From Actinomadura montaniterrae (GTDB lineage: Bacteria > Actinomycetota > Actinomycetes > Streptosporangiales > Streptosporangiaceae), in assembly GCF_008923365.1 (NCBI RefSeq), contig NZ_WBMR01000025.1, forward strand, positions 1 through 64,000: a stretch of DNA of 64,000 nucleotides. Direction: 5' to 3'. This document shows, piece by piece, positions 16,136 through 25,129 of this stretch. Position 1 is the stretch's first letter, and every line of letters starts with the position of its first letter. The notes beneath the pieces are model-generated. The model was not told where the DNA came from and made no database searches. It saw only the letters and a list, made by a program, of their open reading frames with translations. The translations under genes were made by a program, and so were the position numbers.

Positions 16136-16993
16136 ATGCCAGCCAGGCCCCCGACCATCCGCGAACGCCGCCTCGCCGCTGAGCTGCGCAGGCTGCGAGA
16201 GAACACCACGCCGTTGAACCTCGAGGAGGCCGCCGAGCGGCTCGCGTGGAGCAAGACCAAGCTGTCCCGGATCGAGAACGCCCTGCGCCGTGTCACGCCG
16301 GCCGAAGTGCAGCGGATGCTCGACCTCTACGGGGTGGCCGGCCCGCGCTCCGACGCTCTCGTCGGCTTCTCGCGGACGACGCGACAGCGCGGCTGGTGGG
16401 ACAGCTACGAGAACAGCCTGCCCACCGACTATGCGACGTACATGGGCCTGGAAGCCGAGGCCGAATGGCTCAGCTCCTACACGCTGGGCCTGGTCCACGG
16501 GCTGATGCAGACCGAGGACTACACCTACCACGTGACCAAGTCGATCCTGATGCGCTTCTCCCCGACGTCGGAGGTCGAGCGGCGCGTCTCCGCCCGCATG
16601 GCGCGCCAGAAGGCCTGGCTGGAGCGCGAGCAGCCCGCCAGGCTGTGGACGATCGTGGACGAGGCGGCGCTCACGCGTGCCATGGGCGGCCCCGACGTGA
16701 TGCGCGCTCAGTACCGCCGCATCATCGAACTGGCCGACCTTCCGCACGTGATGTTCCAGGTCATGCCCGTGGCCGCCGGCGGGCACCCCGGCGTCGTGGG
16801 CAGCTTCGCGATCATGGGGTTTCCCGAACGCTTCACCCCGGACGTCGTCTACGTCGAGAACATGACCAGCGCCCTGTACATCGAGGACGAGAGGGAGGTG
16901 CATACCTACGCTTTGGCGTTCGAGCAGATGGGGGCCATGGCTCTGAGCCCGGAGGAGTCGCTGGCTATGCTCGAACGGCTTGCGCGGCAATAG
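16136..16993 (+). CDS. XRE regulator with DUF5753 domain
   Basis: 285 residues. An N-terminal helix-turn-helix (LAAELRRLRENTTPLNLEEA; LAWSKTKLSRIENALRRVTP) is followed by the DUF5753 domain (YMGLEAEAEWLSSYTLGLVHG; GLMQTEDYT; FQVMPVAAGGHPGVVGSFAI). An in-frame ATG at 16124 is equally possible; neither has a strong ribosome site. The gene is paired with the DUF397 gene 17 bp downstream. In Streptomyces such pairs control antibiotic production or sporulation. Confidence 0.85.
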   Translation: MPARPPTIRERRLAAELRRLRENTTPLNLEEAAERLAWSKTKLSRIENALRRVTPAEVQRMLDLYGVAGPRSDALVGFSRTTRQRGWWDSYENSLPTDYATYMGLEAEAEWLSSYTLGLVHGLMQTEDYTYHVTKSILMRFSPTSEVERRVSARMARQKAWLEREQPARLWTIVDEAALTRAMGGPDVMRAQYRRIIELADLPHVMFQVMPVAAGGHPGVVGSFAIMGFPERFTPDVVYVENMTSALYIEDEREVHTYALAFEQMGAMALSPEESLAMLERLARQ

Positions 16994-17010
16994 GTACAAG
17001 GAGGGGCATA

Positions 17011-17217
17011 GTGTCCGATCTCCCTCTCGACCGGGCGATCTTTCGGAAGAGCAGTCACAGCGAAGGAGCCAACGGCTGCGTCGAGACGTGCGCCTCCGGC
17101 TCCCGCCGCCTCGTCCGGGACTCGAAGAACCCTGAGGGCGGGTTTCTCAGCTTGGAGCCGGGCGCATGGGCGGCCCTGGTCGCGGAGATCAAGCAGGGGA
17201 CGTACGACTTCGACTAA
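17011..17217 (+). CDS. DUF397-domain protein paired with XRE regulator
   Basis: 68 residues covering the whole DUF397 domain: FRKSSHSEGANGCVETC, then LVRDSKNPEGGFLSLEP and WAALVAEIKQGTYDFD. The GTG at 17011 has AAGGAGGGG 7 bp upstream. Second gene of the XRE operon. Confidence 0.9.
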   Translation: MSDLPLDRAIFRKSSHSEGANGCVETCASGSRRLVRDSKNPEGGFLSLEPGAWAALVAEIKQGTYDFD

Positions 17218-17274
17218 GCGCGTTGAAACGCTGCTGGGCGAAGTCTATGCAGGTCGTCGTCAGTACGTGTGACT

Positions 17275-19383
17275 TCAGTTCGGAGGGGGCCAGTCGAAGT
17301 TTCCTTCGATCATGCGCTGTGCGAAGTTCTGGGCCTCGTCGATGTAGGCGGCGTGGCGTTCGGCGCGCTCAGTGCGGAAGTCGTGGTCGGCGTGTTCGTC
17401 CCATTCGGGGTCGTCGTCGAGCTCTTCCAGGGCGAGGTGGGTGAGGAACGCGACCAGCTCTGGGCGCGTGGTGGTGGCCGATGCGATCTCCTCCCGGATA
17501 GCGGCGGGGAATCCGCTCGAGTACCGAGCGCCGTGGTATTCGTCGACGATGCCGAGGAACACCGCGTCGAGACTGGGAAATGACGCCTGGTCGACGACCT
17601 CGGCCGGTAAGGGCGTGCCGTACTTCCGCGCGGCGGCGTTCCAGCAGTCCTGTTCCAGGTCGAGTTCGAGCAGCCGCCGGGCCGTTCGGGATGTGGCCAG
17701 TTCGATCAGGCCGTCGTCCCCGATGACGTTGTCGTGCAGGTTCAGTTCCCAGAGTCGCGGCAGCACCGCCCACGATGCGAGCGCTTGCGCGCCACGCGAC
17801 CCGACGCTGTTGTAAGCCAACGAAATGCCGCGGAGGTAGGGCGCGGATGTCGTTGCCGCCAGGGCCTCGATGTCGTCGTCGTCAAGACCGCACTCGGTGA
17901 CGTCCAGAGTTCGCAGCGTGCGCCAGACCGGGGCGTTCGCGAGCGCTTTAGGCCAGCCGCCTACTGGGTTGTGCGAAAGGTCCAGGGTGGTGAGCTTCCG
18001 CAGCCGCTCGGATCGCATCAGCGCGACGAGACCGTCCACGCCGAGCCCGGTAGCAGCAATGTTCAGGTACGTCAGCTTTGAAGCGTTGGGCGAAGAAGCC
18101 CAAGCCTTGGCTCCGGCGTCGCCGATCGGTTGGACGTCGGAGCGCCCGTAGTAAGGCGAGCCACCTTTGCGGCCGCTCAGGTCGAGGTGTTCCAGTGCGG
18201 GCATCCGGGCCTCGGTCGCCAGCCGCCGTGCCCCTATCGTGCCGATGCGGTTTCGGCTCAGATCGAGGTGCCGCAGGCGCGGAAAGCCGCGGGCGGTGAC
18301 GAACGCCGCGGCCGTCACGTCCGTGGCGACCAGATCCGTGAGCGCCAGCTTCTCGATGCGGTCGTGGTCGATGCCTTCGAGGACCCCGGCAATGGTCATG
18401 TCACCGACCGGCAGCAGTTCGAGATTCAACTCGGTCAGCCGGCGCAGCACGCCGCTGGCGACGATGGCGTCCACGCCGCGCGCACCGAGCCCCTCCCGGC
18501 CGAGCCCCATCACCGTGCCCCGTACCGTGAGGCCGGTCAGGTTCGCGAGATCGGCGCGCGCGAAGAATGTCTCGCATGCGTTGTCGTCCTGCTCGATGAC
18601 GTTGCCGAAGTACGGTTCCCACAGCGGCTGCCGTCCGTCCCTGCCGCAGCGGAAACCGATCGCCAGCCGGTCGAGCCGGGCGAGTTCCGAGCAGCCGGCA
18701 AGGTCTTTGGCCTCCTCGGTGCCGCAGATGAGCACATCGGCGGAACGCAGGCCGGGCGCGAGTCCCGAACGCATCAAATGGACGAGGTCGGGCGCCCGCA
18801 GACCCGCATGTCGCAGCCGCCACGGCGGACCGGCGGCCGGGCGGAACGGCGGCTTCCCGAAATGCCACATGTCCTCTCGGACGTCCACCAGATTCAGTGA
18901 CTCCAGCCGTGCGATACCCGCGGTACCGGCGAGCTTCGCGACCGACTCCTCATCCGACTCGGTAAGCCCGCGAAAACGGATCGACCGTAGGCCGCCCCAT
19001 TGGTCCAGGGTCTCGGCCAATGCCGCGAGCCGATCGCCCGCGAACCAGCCGAAATCCAGGTGGGTCACCCCGCGTACTTCAGGCTGAGCGTGCGGATCCG
19101 GCAAAGCGGCATCGAGAGTGCCGCACCTCGCCGAGTCCAGCGTCAGCGACCGGACGAGCGGCCACACCGGCTTCGAGTAGCCGGCTTCCAGCGCGGCAAG
19201 CCAGGACCACGGTGCCTCGCGCATGGCATCGGGCCACGAAGCGAGTCGCTCGCCGCACAACGAGACGAGATGCCGTGGGTTGCCCGCACGGCCGAGAGCA
19301 GCGCAGAGAGCCCGGAACGCGATCTTGCTCGGCGGGCCCTCGAGGATCCGCTCGACCTCGCCCTCGGCGTCGTTGTCGATCAC
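17275..19383 (-). CDS. Leucine-rich-repeat protein (ribonuclease-inhibitor type)
   Basis: 702 residues, cytoplasmic (no signal peptide or membrane segment). From about residue 100 on it is built of long LRRs of the RNI type, for example LRHLDLSRNRIGTIGARRLA, LTTLDLSHNPVGGWPKALAN and LWELNLHDNVIGDDGLIELA. The N-terminal 95 residues and the acidic C-terminus (after VVDQASFPSLDAV) have no recognised domain. The gene is clearly less GC-rich than its neighbours, which suggests acquisition. Probably a protein-binding scaffold; partner unknown. Confidence 0.82.
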   Translation of the reverse strand: MIDNDAEGEVERILEGPPSKIAFRALCAALGRAGNPRHLVSLCGERLASWPDAMREAPWSWLAALEAGYSKPVWPLVRSLTLDSARCGTLDAALPDPHAQPEVRGVTHLDFGWFAGDRLAALAETLDQWGGLRSIRFRGLTESDEESVAKLAGTAGIARLESLNLVDVREDMWHFGKPPFRPAAGPPWRLRHAGLRAPDLVHLMRSGLAPGLRSADVLICGTEEAKDLAGCSELARLDRLAIGFRCGRDGRQPLWEPYFGNVIEQDDNACETFFARADLANLTGLTVRGTVMGLGREGLGARGVDAIVASGVLRRLTELNLELLPVGDMTIAGVLEGIDHDRIEKLALTDLVATDVTAAAFVTARGFPRLRHLDLSRNRIGTIGARRLATEARMPALEHLDLSGRKGGSPYYGRSDVQPIGDAGAKAWASSPNASKLTYLNIAATGLGVDGLVALMRSERLRKLTTLDLSHNPVGGWPKALANAPVWRTLRTLDVTECGLDDDDIEALAATTSAPYLRGISLAYNSVGSRGAQALASWAVLPRLWELNLHDNVIGDDGLIELATSRTARRLLELDLEQDCWNAAARKYGTPLPAEVVDQASFPSLDAVFLGIVDEYHGARYSSGFPAAIREEIASATTTRPELVAFLTHLALEELDDDPEWDEHADHDFRTERAERHAAYIDEAQNFAQRMIEGNFDWPPPN

Positions 19384-19746
19384 AGCCAGAACCTACCGCA
19401 GCAGATCGGCGCGGGCTTCGGTCAGTTCATCAGGCCATCTCTAATCTCATGCGCCGTGACTGCCGAATGGTGGGCCGCAGGGATGAATATTAGGTGGGTC
19501 GATTGCCTGGTGGGGGTCTGGTTGGAGGATCGCGTGTTCTTTCAGGTTGTGAGTCGGTCATTGTTATTCCGTGGCTCTGTCGACGGCCCTTAATTCCGAT
19601 TTTTTGGTGCCGTAATGCCTGGTCGGGGTAGTGGGGGCTGGTGGTGTGGCCAGCTTTCCATGGCATATCGGTGATGTCGTGGAAGGGGATCCGGGGCGAC
19701 GATCGGCATAGCAGAAATCTCCCGATAGGTCACCTTTGGAGTGGTT
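19384..19746. other. AT-richer intergenic stretch, possible element remnant
   Basis: No gene supported. Composition is markedly AT-richer than the window (for example TTAATTCCGATTTTTTGG near 19590). On the minus strand two short open stretches look residual: one ending RHYGTKKSELRAVDRATE at 19564 and one ending AVTAHEIRDGLMN near 19428. These may be the tail of a decayed gene or mobile element. No terminal inverted repeats or target duplication were found. Confidence 0.4.
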
Positions 19747-20946
19747 GTGGAGAAGCTCCTGGAGTTTCCGTTCCCGGCCGATCATGCCCTGCGGCCCTCG
19801 CCGCTGCTCGCGGACCTGCGGGCCGGCGGCGCGCCCGTCCGCGTCCGGCTCGGCTACGGGGCGCCGGCCTGGCTCGTCACGCGGTACGAGGACGCCCGCA
19901 CCGTGCTGAGCAGTCCCGCGTTCGGGCGCGACCACGAGCGGGCCGGCATCCCGGCCGGCGGCATCGCCGGGATGACGCCGATCGACCCGACGAGCCGGAC
20001 GCTGCTCAGCGAGGACCCGCCCGACCACACCCGGCTGCGCCGCTTCGTGTACCGGACGTTCACGCCGCGCCGCGTGGAGACCCTGCGAGCGGGCACCGAG
20101 CGGATCGCCGGACGGCTCCTCGACGCGATGGTCGCGGCGGGTGCGCCCGCCGACCTGGTCGAGGGGTTCGGGCTGCCGCTGCCGATCCAGGTCATCTGCG
20201 ACCTGCTCGGCGTCCCCGTCGCGGACCGGGCCCGGTTCACCGGCTGGGCGGACTCGCTGCTCAGCACGTCCGACCGGCCCCTGGCGGAGATCACGGCCGA
20301 CATCGACGAGATGAACGGCTACCTGGCGGACCTGGCCGCGACGCGGGTGGAGCACCCGACCGGCGACCTCATCGGCTCGCTGGTGCGCGAGCGGATCGAG
20401 GGGGACCGGCTCAGCGAGGAGGAGGTGAGCAACCTCGTGCGCGCGATCCTGATCGCCGGGTTCGAGACCACCGCGTCGCAGGTCCCGAACTTCGCCTACC
20501 TGCTGCTCGAAGGCGGCGAGTACGCGCGGATCGTCGCCGATCCCGGCCTGGTGCCGACGGCCGTCGAGGAGCTGCTGCGGTGCGTCCCGCTGATCGCCCA
20601 GGGGTCGCTGACGCGGTTCGTGCTGGAGGAGGTCGAGCTCGGCGGCGTCACGCTGCGGCCCGGGGACCAGGTCCTCGTCGAGCTGGCCGCCGCGAACCGG
20701 GACTCGGCGGCCTTCCCCGCGTCCGAGACGATGGACATCGCCCGCGAGAGCAACCCGCACATCGCCTTCGGGCACGGCCTGCACCGGTGCCTGGGCGCGG
20801 CGCTCGCCAGGATGGAGCTGCAGGTCGCCCTGTCCGCGCTGGTCACGCGGCTACCCGGGTTGCGTCTCGCGGTGCCGGCCGGCGAGGTGCCGTGGCACGC
20901 CGACCGGTTCCTGCGGCGCCCGAAGGAGCTGCTCGTCGGCTGGTGA
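19747..20946 (+). CDS. Cytochrome P450
   Basis: About 399 residues, soluble class-I bacterial P450. The oxygen-activation helix reads AGFETTASQ, the ExxR motif is ELLR in AVEELLRCVP, and the haem-binding loop is FGHGLHRCLGAALARMEL with the proximal Cys near residue 345. The start GTG at 19747 was chosen over 19741 because TTGGAG is well spaced before it. Resembles CYP107/CYP105-type hydroxylases; substrate unknown. No ferredoxin gene is adjacent. Convergent with gad, one base between the stops. Confidence 0.88.
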   Translation: MEKLLEFPFPADHALRPSPLLADLRAGGAPVRVRLGYGAPAWLVTRYEDARTVLSSPAFGRDHERAGIPAGGIAGMTPIDPTSRTLLSEDPPDHTRLRRFVYRTFTPRRVETLRAGTERIAGRLLDAMVAAGAPADLVEGFGLPLPIQVICDLLGVPVADRARFTGWADSLLSTSDRPLAEITADIDEMNGYLADLAATRVEHPTGDLIGSLVRERIEGDRLSEEEVSNLVRAILIAGFETTASQVPNFAYLLLEGGEYARIVADPGLVPTAVEELLRCVPLIAQGSLTRFVLEEVELGGVTLRPGDQVLVELAAANRDSAAFPASETMDIARESNPHIAFGHGLHRCLGAALARMELQVALSALVTRLPGLRLAVPAGEVPWHADRFLRRPKELLVGW

Positions 20947-20947
20947 G

Positions 20948-22360
20948 TCAGTGGCGGCCCGGGGTGGTGGGGTGCTTGGTCTCGGCGCCGTGCGCGAAGC
21001 CGCCGGAGTCGTCCGCGGTGCGGACCGGGGACGGCTGGGCCGACAGCCGGGGCAGGACGCGGCGCAGGTCGTCCAGCAGCAGGTCGGCGAGGTCGTGGCT
21101 GAAGCCGTTGCGGACGACGACGCGCAGCACGGCGAGGTCCTCGCGGTTCTTCGGGAACGTGTAGGCGGGGACGAGCCAGCCGTGCTCGCGGAGCGCGGCG
21201 GAGACGTCGAAGACGTTGAACCCGGCGCCGTCGCGGGTGCGGAACGCGAAGACCGGGATGGCGGAGCCGTCGGTGATCAGCTCGAACGGGCCGAGCTTGG
21301 CGATCTCGGCGGCGAGCCGGGTCGCGACGTCGCGGCAGGTCTGCTGGACGCGGCGGTAGCCCTCGAAGCCGAGCCGCAGGAAGTTGTAGTACTGCGCGAC
21401 GACCTGCGCGCCGGGGCGGGAGAAGTTCAGCGCGAAGGTCGGCATGTCGCCGCCGAGGTAGTTGACGTGGAAGACGAGGTCGTCCGGCAGCGCGTCCTGG
21501 TCGCGCCACAGCGCCCAGCCGACGCCCGGCATGACCAGGCCGTACTTGTGCCCGGACGTGTTGATCGACGCGACGCGGGGGAGCCGGAAGTCCCACGGGA
21601 GGTCCGGGTCGAGGAACGGGGCGATCATGCCGCCGGACGCGCCGTCCACGTGGACGGGGACGTCCAGGCCGGTGCGCCGCTGCAGGTCGTCGAGGGCGGC
21701 GCAGATGTCGGCGACGGGCTCGTAGCTGCCGTCGAAGGTGGAGCCGAGGACGGCGACGACGCCGATGGTGTTCTCGTCGCACAGCGCGACGGCCTCGGGG
21801 GCGCCGAGGTGGTAGCGGTCGCCCTCCATCGGCACGTAGCGGGGTTCGACCTCGAAGTAGTCGGCGAACTTCTCCCAGCAGATCTGGACGTTCACGCCCA
21901 TCACGATGTTGGGCCGGCCCTTCAGGCCCTTCCTCTGCCAGCGGCGCTTCAGGGCGAGGCCGCCGAGCATCGCCGCCTCGCTGGACCCGGTCGTGGAGCA
22001 GCCGGCGGCGTGCCGCGGGTCGGGGGCGTTCCAGAGCCGGGCGAGCATGTGGACGCAGCGCATCTCGAGCTCCGCGGTCTGCGGGTACTCGTCCTTGTCG
22101 ATCATGTTCTTCTCGGCGCACTCGGCCATCAGCCGCAGCGCCTCCGGCTCGGCCCAGGTGGAGACGAACGTGGCGAGGTTCAGCCGGGCGTTGCCGTCCA
22201 GCATCAGCTCGTCGTGGACGAGCTGGTAGGCGGTGCCGGGCTCCATCTCGCCGCGCGGCAGCGCGTACCGGGGCACCTCGACGGGCTCCCGGCTGAAGAT
22301 GGGGTTGACCTGCAGGTCCCGCTCGCCGCGGCCGTCGTGCCGGGGATGCTTCAGCGCCAT
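20948..22360 (-). CDS. gadB: Glutamate decarboxylase
   Basis: 470-residue PLP enzyme that converts glutamate to GABA with proton uptake. TTGSSEAAMLGGLALKRRW, the VHVDGASGGMIAPF cofactor-Asp segment and the PLP lysine in INTSGHKYGLVMPGVGW are characteristic of the GadA/GadB family. The C-terminus carries several His (ETKHPTTPGRH), reminiscent of the pH-sensing tail of E. coli GadB. No antiporter gene (gadC) is adjacent. The start at 22360 is the family-typical MALKHPR; the frame continues to 22429. Confidence 0.93.
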   Translation of the reverse strand: MALKHPRHDGRGERDLQVNPIFSREPVEVPRYALPRGEMEPGTAYQLVHDELMLDGNARLNLATFVSTWAEPEALRLMAECAEKNMIDKDEYPQTAELEMRCVHMLARLWNAPDPRHAAGCSTTGSSEAAMLGGLALKRRWQRKGLKGRPNIVMGVNVQICWEKFADYFEVEPRYVPMEGDRYHLGAPEAVALCDENTIGVVAVLGSTFDGSYEPVADICAALDDLQRRTGLDVPVHVDGASGGMIAPFLDPDLPWDFRLPRVASINTSGHKYGLVMPGVGWALWRDQDALPDDLVFHVNYLGGDMPTFALNFSRPGAQVVAQYYNFLRLGFEGYRRVQQTCRDVATRLAAEIAKLGPFELITDGSAIPVFAFRTRDGAGFNVFDVSAALREHGWLVPAYTFPKNREDLAVLRVVVRNGFSHDLADLLLDDLRRVLPRLSAQPSPVRTADDSGGFAHGAETKHPTTPGRH

Positions 22361-22463
22361 GGTCGCGTCCTCTCCGGGGCCGTCCTCGGCCGTCCTCGGG
22401 AGGCGGTACCCCGCCCGCCCCGGGACCACACCGGGGCGGGACGCGGGCGCGCCGAACGCGGTT

Positions 22464-23129
22464 CTAGGAGTTCAGGCCCTGCTCGAGGATGGCGAACGCC
22501 TGGTCGATGGTCTCCGACAGCGAGCCGAAGGCGCCCTCGTGCCGGCGGGCGACGTCGGAGGCGGCCTGGAACCCGCAGGTGGCGGAGGCCGCGATCACGT
22601 GCGGGCGCAGGTCGGTGGCGGGGTCGGTGCCCATCCGCTCGGCGATGATCTGCGTGAGCAGCTGCTGCTTCTTCTGCGCGTGCTCCAGGCTGCCCGCCAT
22701 CAGGGTCGGGCTGTCGCTCATCATGCTGAGCAGGCACTGGAAGCGGTCGGGGTCGAAGCCCAGCTGGCCGCGCTCGCAGGCGCGGGCGATCTCCACCACG
22801 GTGCGCCGGAGCGCGGTCATGATCGGCTCGTCCGGGGGGCGTTCGGCCAGCGCCGCCATGACGGCGCGGGTCTGCTCCTCCTGGAAGGTGAGCGCGACGT
22901 CCTCTTTCGAGGCGAAGTAGCGGAAGAACGTGCGGGACGAGACGTCCACGGCGTCGGCGATCTCCTCGACGGTGGTCGCGTCGAACCCCTTCTCGGCGAA
23001 GAGGGTGAACGCGGCGTCGACGAGCGCCTCACGGGTGCGCTGCTTCTTGCGTTCGCGCCGGCCCGGGGGCTGGGATCCGGGGCCCGCGGGCGCGCTGCCC
23101 TGGCGGGTCTCGGGGGCGGTCGCGGTCAT
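22464..23129 (-). CDS. TetR-family repressor of the MFS exporter
   Basis: 221 residues. The helix-turn-helix is ALVDAAFTLFAEKGFDATTV followed by IADAVDVSSRTFFRYFASKED, and an acyl/drug-binding-type C-terminal domain follows. Divergent from a DHA2-type efflux pump with a TGTCA-N5-TGACA palindrome between, the classic arrangement of a pump and its repressor. The large open frame to 25115 antisense to the MFS gene is a shadow. Confidence 0.88.
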   Translation of the reverse strand: MTATAPETRQGSAPAGPGSQPPGRRERKKQRTREALVDAAFTLFAEKGFDATTVEEIADAVDVSSRTFFRYFASKEDVALTFQEEQTRAVMAALAERPPDEPIMTALRRTVVEIARACERGQLGFDPDRFQCLLSMMSDSPTLMAGSLEHAQKKQQLLTQIIAERMGTDPATDLRPHVIAASATCGFQAASDVARRHEGAFGSLSETIDQAFAILEQGLNS

Positions 23130-23230
23130 GTGCGAAGTGTAACGACGCGCGGACCCGACGCCAAGTGACGGCGGGCGACTGTTGTCGTGATCTGAATCAT
23201 GTCCTTCTATGACGCGAGGCATTTGACGAC

Positions 23231-23251
23231 AAGTGTCAGCACATGACAGTT
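23231..23251. promoter_or_regulatory. Operator candidate between TetR and MFS genes
   Basis: AAGTGTCAGCACATGACAGTT: perfect TGTCA-N5-TGACA with matching AA/TT flanks (one mismatch in each 8-base arm). It lies 35 bp before the MFS start and about 100 bp before the TetR start. Confidence 0.55.
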
Positions 23252-23285
23252 TGGGATCCTCAACGTCGCTACGGAGGCTCCGCCC

Positions 23286-24908
23286 ATGTCCCAGACCCGA
23301 GGCGCCGAGGTGCTCGACCCCGGCGCGTCCCGCCCGTCCCGGCCGCGCGACCAGGCGCGCGGGCGACCCGCCCGCCGCGGCCACGGGCATCCCTGGCTCA
23401 CCCTCGTCGCCGTCGCCCTCGGCGTGATGATGGTCGGCCTGGACGCCACCGTCGTCTCCATCGCCAACCCGGCGATCGCCAAGGACCTCGGCGCGTCCCT
23501 GTCCGGCCTGCAGTGGGTGACCAACGCCTACCTGCTGGCCCTCGCCGTCACGCTGATCCCGGCCGGCAAGATCGCCGACCGGTTCGGCCGCAAGCGCACC
23601 TTCCTCGCCGGCGTGATCGGCTTCGGCGTCGCGTCGCTGGCCATCGGGCTGTCCGGCGGGCTCGGCATGGTGATCTTCTGGCGGGTCGTGCAGGGCTTCG
23701 CGGGGGCGCTCCTGCAGCCCGCGAGCCTCGCCATCCTGCGCAACACCTTCCCCGCCGACAAGCTCAACGCCGCCATCGGCATCTGGGGCTCCACCGTCGG
23801 CATCTCCATCGCGGGCGGCCCGATCGTCGCCGGCCTGCTGGTCGAGAACGTCAACTGGGAGTCGGTGTTCTTCCTGAACGCCCCGCTCGGCCTCGTCGCG
23901 CTGCTGGTCGGCCTGTGGGTGATCCGCGAGTCCAAGGACGAGGAGGCGTCCGGCTCGTTCGACCTGCCCGGCGTCGCGCTGCTGACCGGCGCGCTGTTCG
24001 CGCTGGTCTGGGGCCTGATCAAGGCCGGCGAGCACGGGTTCGGGCACGCCACCCCGCTGGTGTCGTTCGCCGCGTCCGTCGTGCTGTTCGCCGCGTTCGC
24101 GTGGAACGAGCTGCGCGCCGAGCACCCGCTGCTGCCGCTGTCGCTGTTCCGCTCGGTGTCGCTGTCGGCGGCGACCGGGCTGATCGTCCTCGGCTTCTTC
24201 GGGATGTTCGGGACGATCTTCTTCATCACCCTCTACCTGCAGCAGGTACACGGGATGAGCCCGGTGGACGCGGGCGTGCGGATGCTGCCGATGACCGGCA
24301 TCTTCATCGTCGCCTCGCCGATCGCGGGCGCGCTCACCAACCGGTTCGGGCCGCGGCTGCCGCTCGTGCTCGGCATGGCGTTCACCGCGACCGCCATGTT
24401 CGGCCTGTCGCGGATCGGGGTGGACGCCCCGTACGTGCAGCTCTGGCCGTGGTTCGTGCTCGTCGGCCTGGCGTTCGGCATGGTGATCGTCGCCGGCACC
24501 GAGGCCATCGTCGGGAACGCCCCGGCGCACCTCGCCGGCGTCGCGGGCGGCCTGCAGCAGACGGCGTCGCAGGTCGGCGGCGTCCTCGGCACCTCCGTGC
24601 TGGGCGTGCTGCTGTCGACGAAGGTCGGCGACGTGCTGCTCGGCCGGCTCACCGAGTCGGGCGTGCCCGCCGGGGCGGCGCACCAGCTGTCCGGGACCGA
24701 CGGGCTCGTCGCGCAGGGCGTCGCGCCCGTCCCGCCCGGGACGCCAGGGCCCGCCGCCAAGGCCATCACCGACGGCAGCCACCTGGCGTTCATGGACGGC
24801 TTCCAGACCTCGCTGACGGTCGCCGGCGCGGTCGCCGTCGTCGCGGTGCTCGCCGCGCTGCTCGTCCGCCGCGGCAACACGCCGGTGGACGCCGCGGCCG
24901 CCGTCTGA
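23286..24908 (+). CDS. DHA2-family (EmrB/QacA-type) MFS multidrug exporter
   Basis: 540 residues with about 14 hydrophobic segments after a charged 30-residue cytoplasmic N-terminus. Loop 2-3 has the MFS motif GKIADRFGRKRTFLAG; the antiporter motif C region is GSTVGISIAGGPIVAGLLVE. Drug:proton antiport is inferred from the family. Controlled by the divergent TetR. The terminator hairpin at 24925 follows. Confidence 0.9.
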   Translation: MSQTRGAEVLDPGASRPSRPRDQARGRPARRGHGHPWLTLVAVALGVMMVGLDATVVSIANPAIAKDLGASLSGLQWVTNAYLLALAVTLIPAGKIADRFGRKRTFLAGVIGFGVASLAIGLSGGLGMVIFWRVVQGFAGALLQPASLAILRNTFPADKLNAAIGIWGSTVGISIAGGPIVAGLLVENVNWESVFFLNAPLGLVALLVGLWVIRESKDEEASGSFDLPGVALLTGALFALVWGLIKAGEHGFGHATPLVSFAASVVLFAAFAWNELRAEHPLLPLSLFRSVSLSAATGLIVLGFFGMFGTIFFITLYLQQVHGMSPVDAGVRMLPMTGIFIVASPIAGALTNRFGPRLPLVLGMAFTATAMFGLSRIGVDAPYVQLWPWFVLVGLAFGMVIVAGTEAIVGNAPAHLAGVAGGLQQTASQVGGVLGTSVLGVLLSTKVGDVLLGRLTESGVPAGAAHQLSGTDGLVAQGVAPVPPGTPGPAAKAITDGSHLAFMDGFQTSLTVAGAVAVVAVLAALLVRRGNTPVDAAAAV

Positions 24909-24924
24909 CCCGTCCCGCATGACC

Positions 24925-24968
24925 CGCGGTGCGCCGTCCCACTCGCCGCCCAGGGACGGCGCACCGCG
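24925..24968 (+). terminator. Terminator hairpin after the MFS gene
   Basis: 16-bp perfect arms CGCGGTGCGCCGTCCC and GGGACGGCGCACCGCG with a 12-nt loop, 17 bp after the MFS stop. Very stable; no U-tract. Confidence 0.7.
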
Positions 24969-25129
24969 TCCCCATACGACGGCCCGGCACCGGACGGCCG
25001 GGCCTCGAACCCCGCGTCCGCGGCGGCCGTACCCGTGGGCAGGGAGGCACCGTGGAGAAGCCGTCGTTTTCCTGTGAGTATCGGGGGTATCGAGCCCCGG
25101 ACTTCGCTGGAGCACCTAGGCTTGCCGGG

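Noticed and set aside
19564-20784. Minus-strand frame across the P450 gene
   Set aside because: It is antisense to a clear P450. Only the last 60 codons, outside the P450, look odd and are reported as a possible remnant.
19747-20946. P450 as CYP125 of the steroid pathway
   Set aside because: It is 9 kb from the igr-like operon, has no KstR box and looks like a general CYP107/105-type enzyme; not supported.
22464-25115. 883-residue fusion of TetR with an upstream region
   Set aside because: The extra N-terminal part is antisense to the MFS gene; the TetR start at 23129 gives a normal protein.
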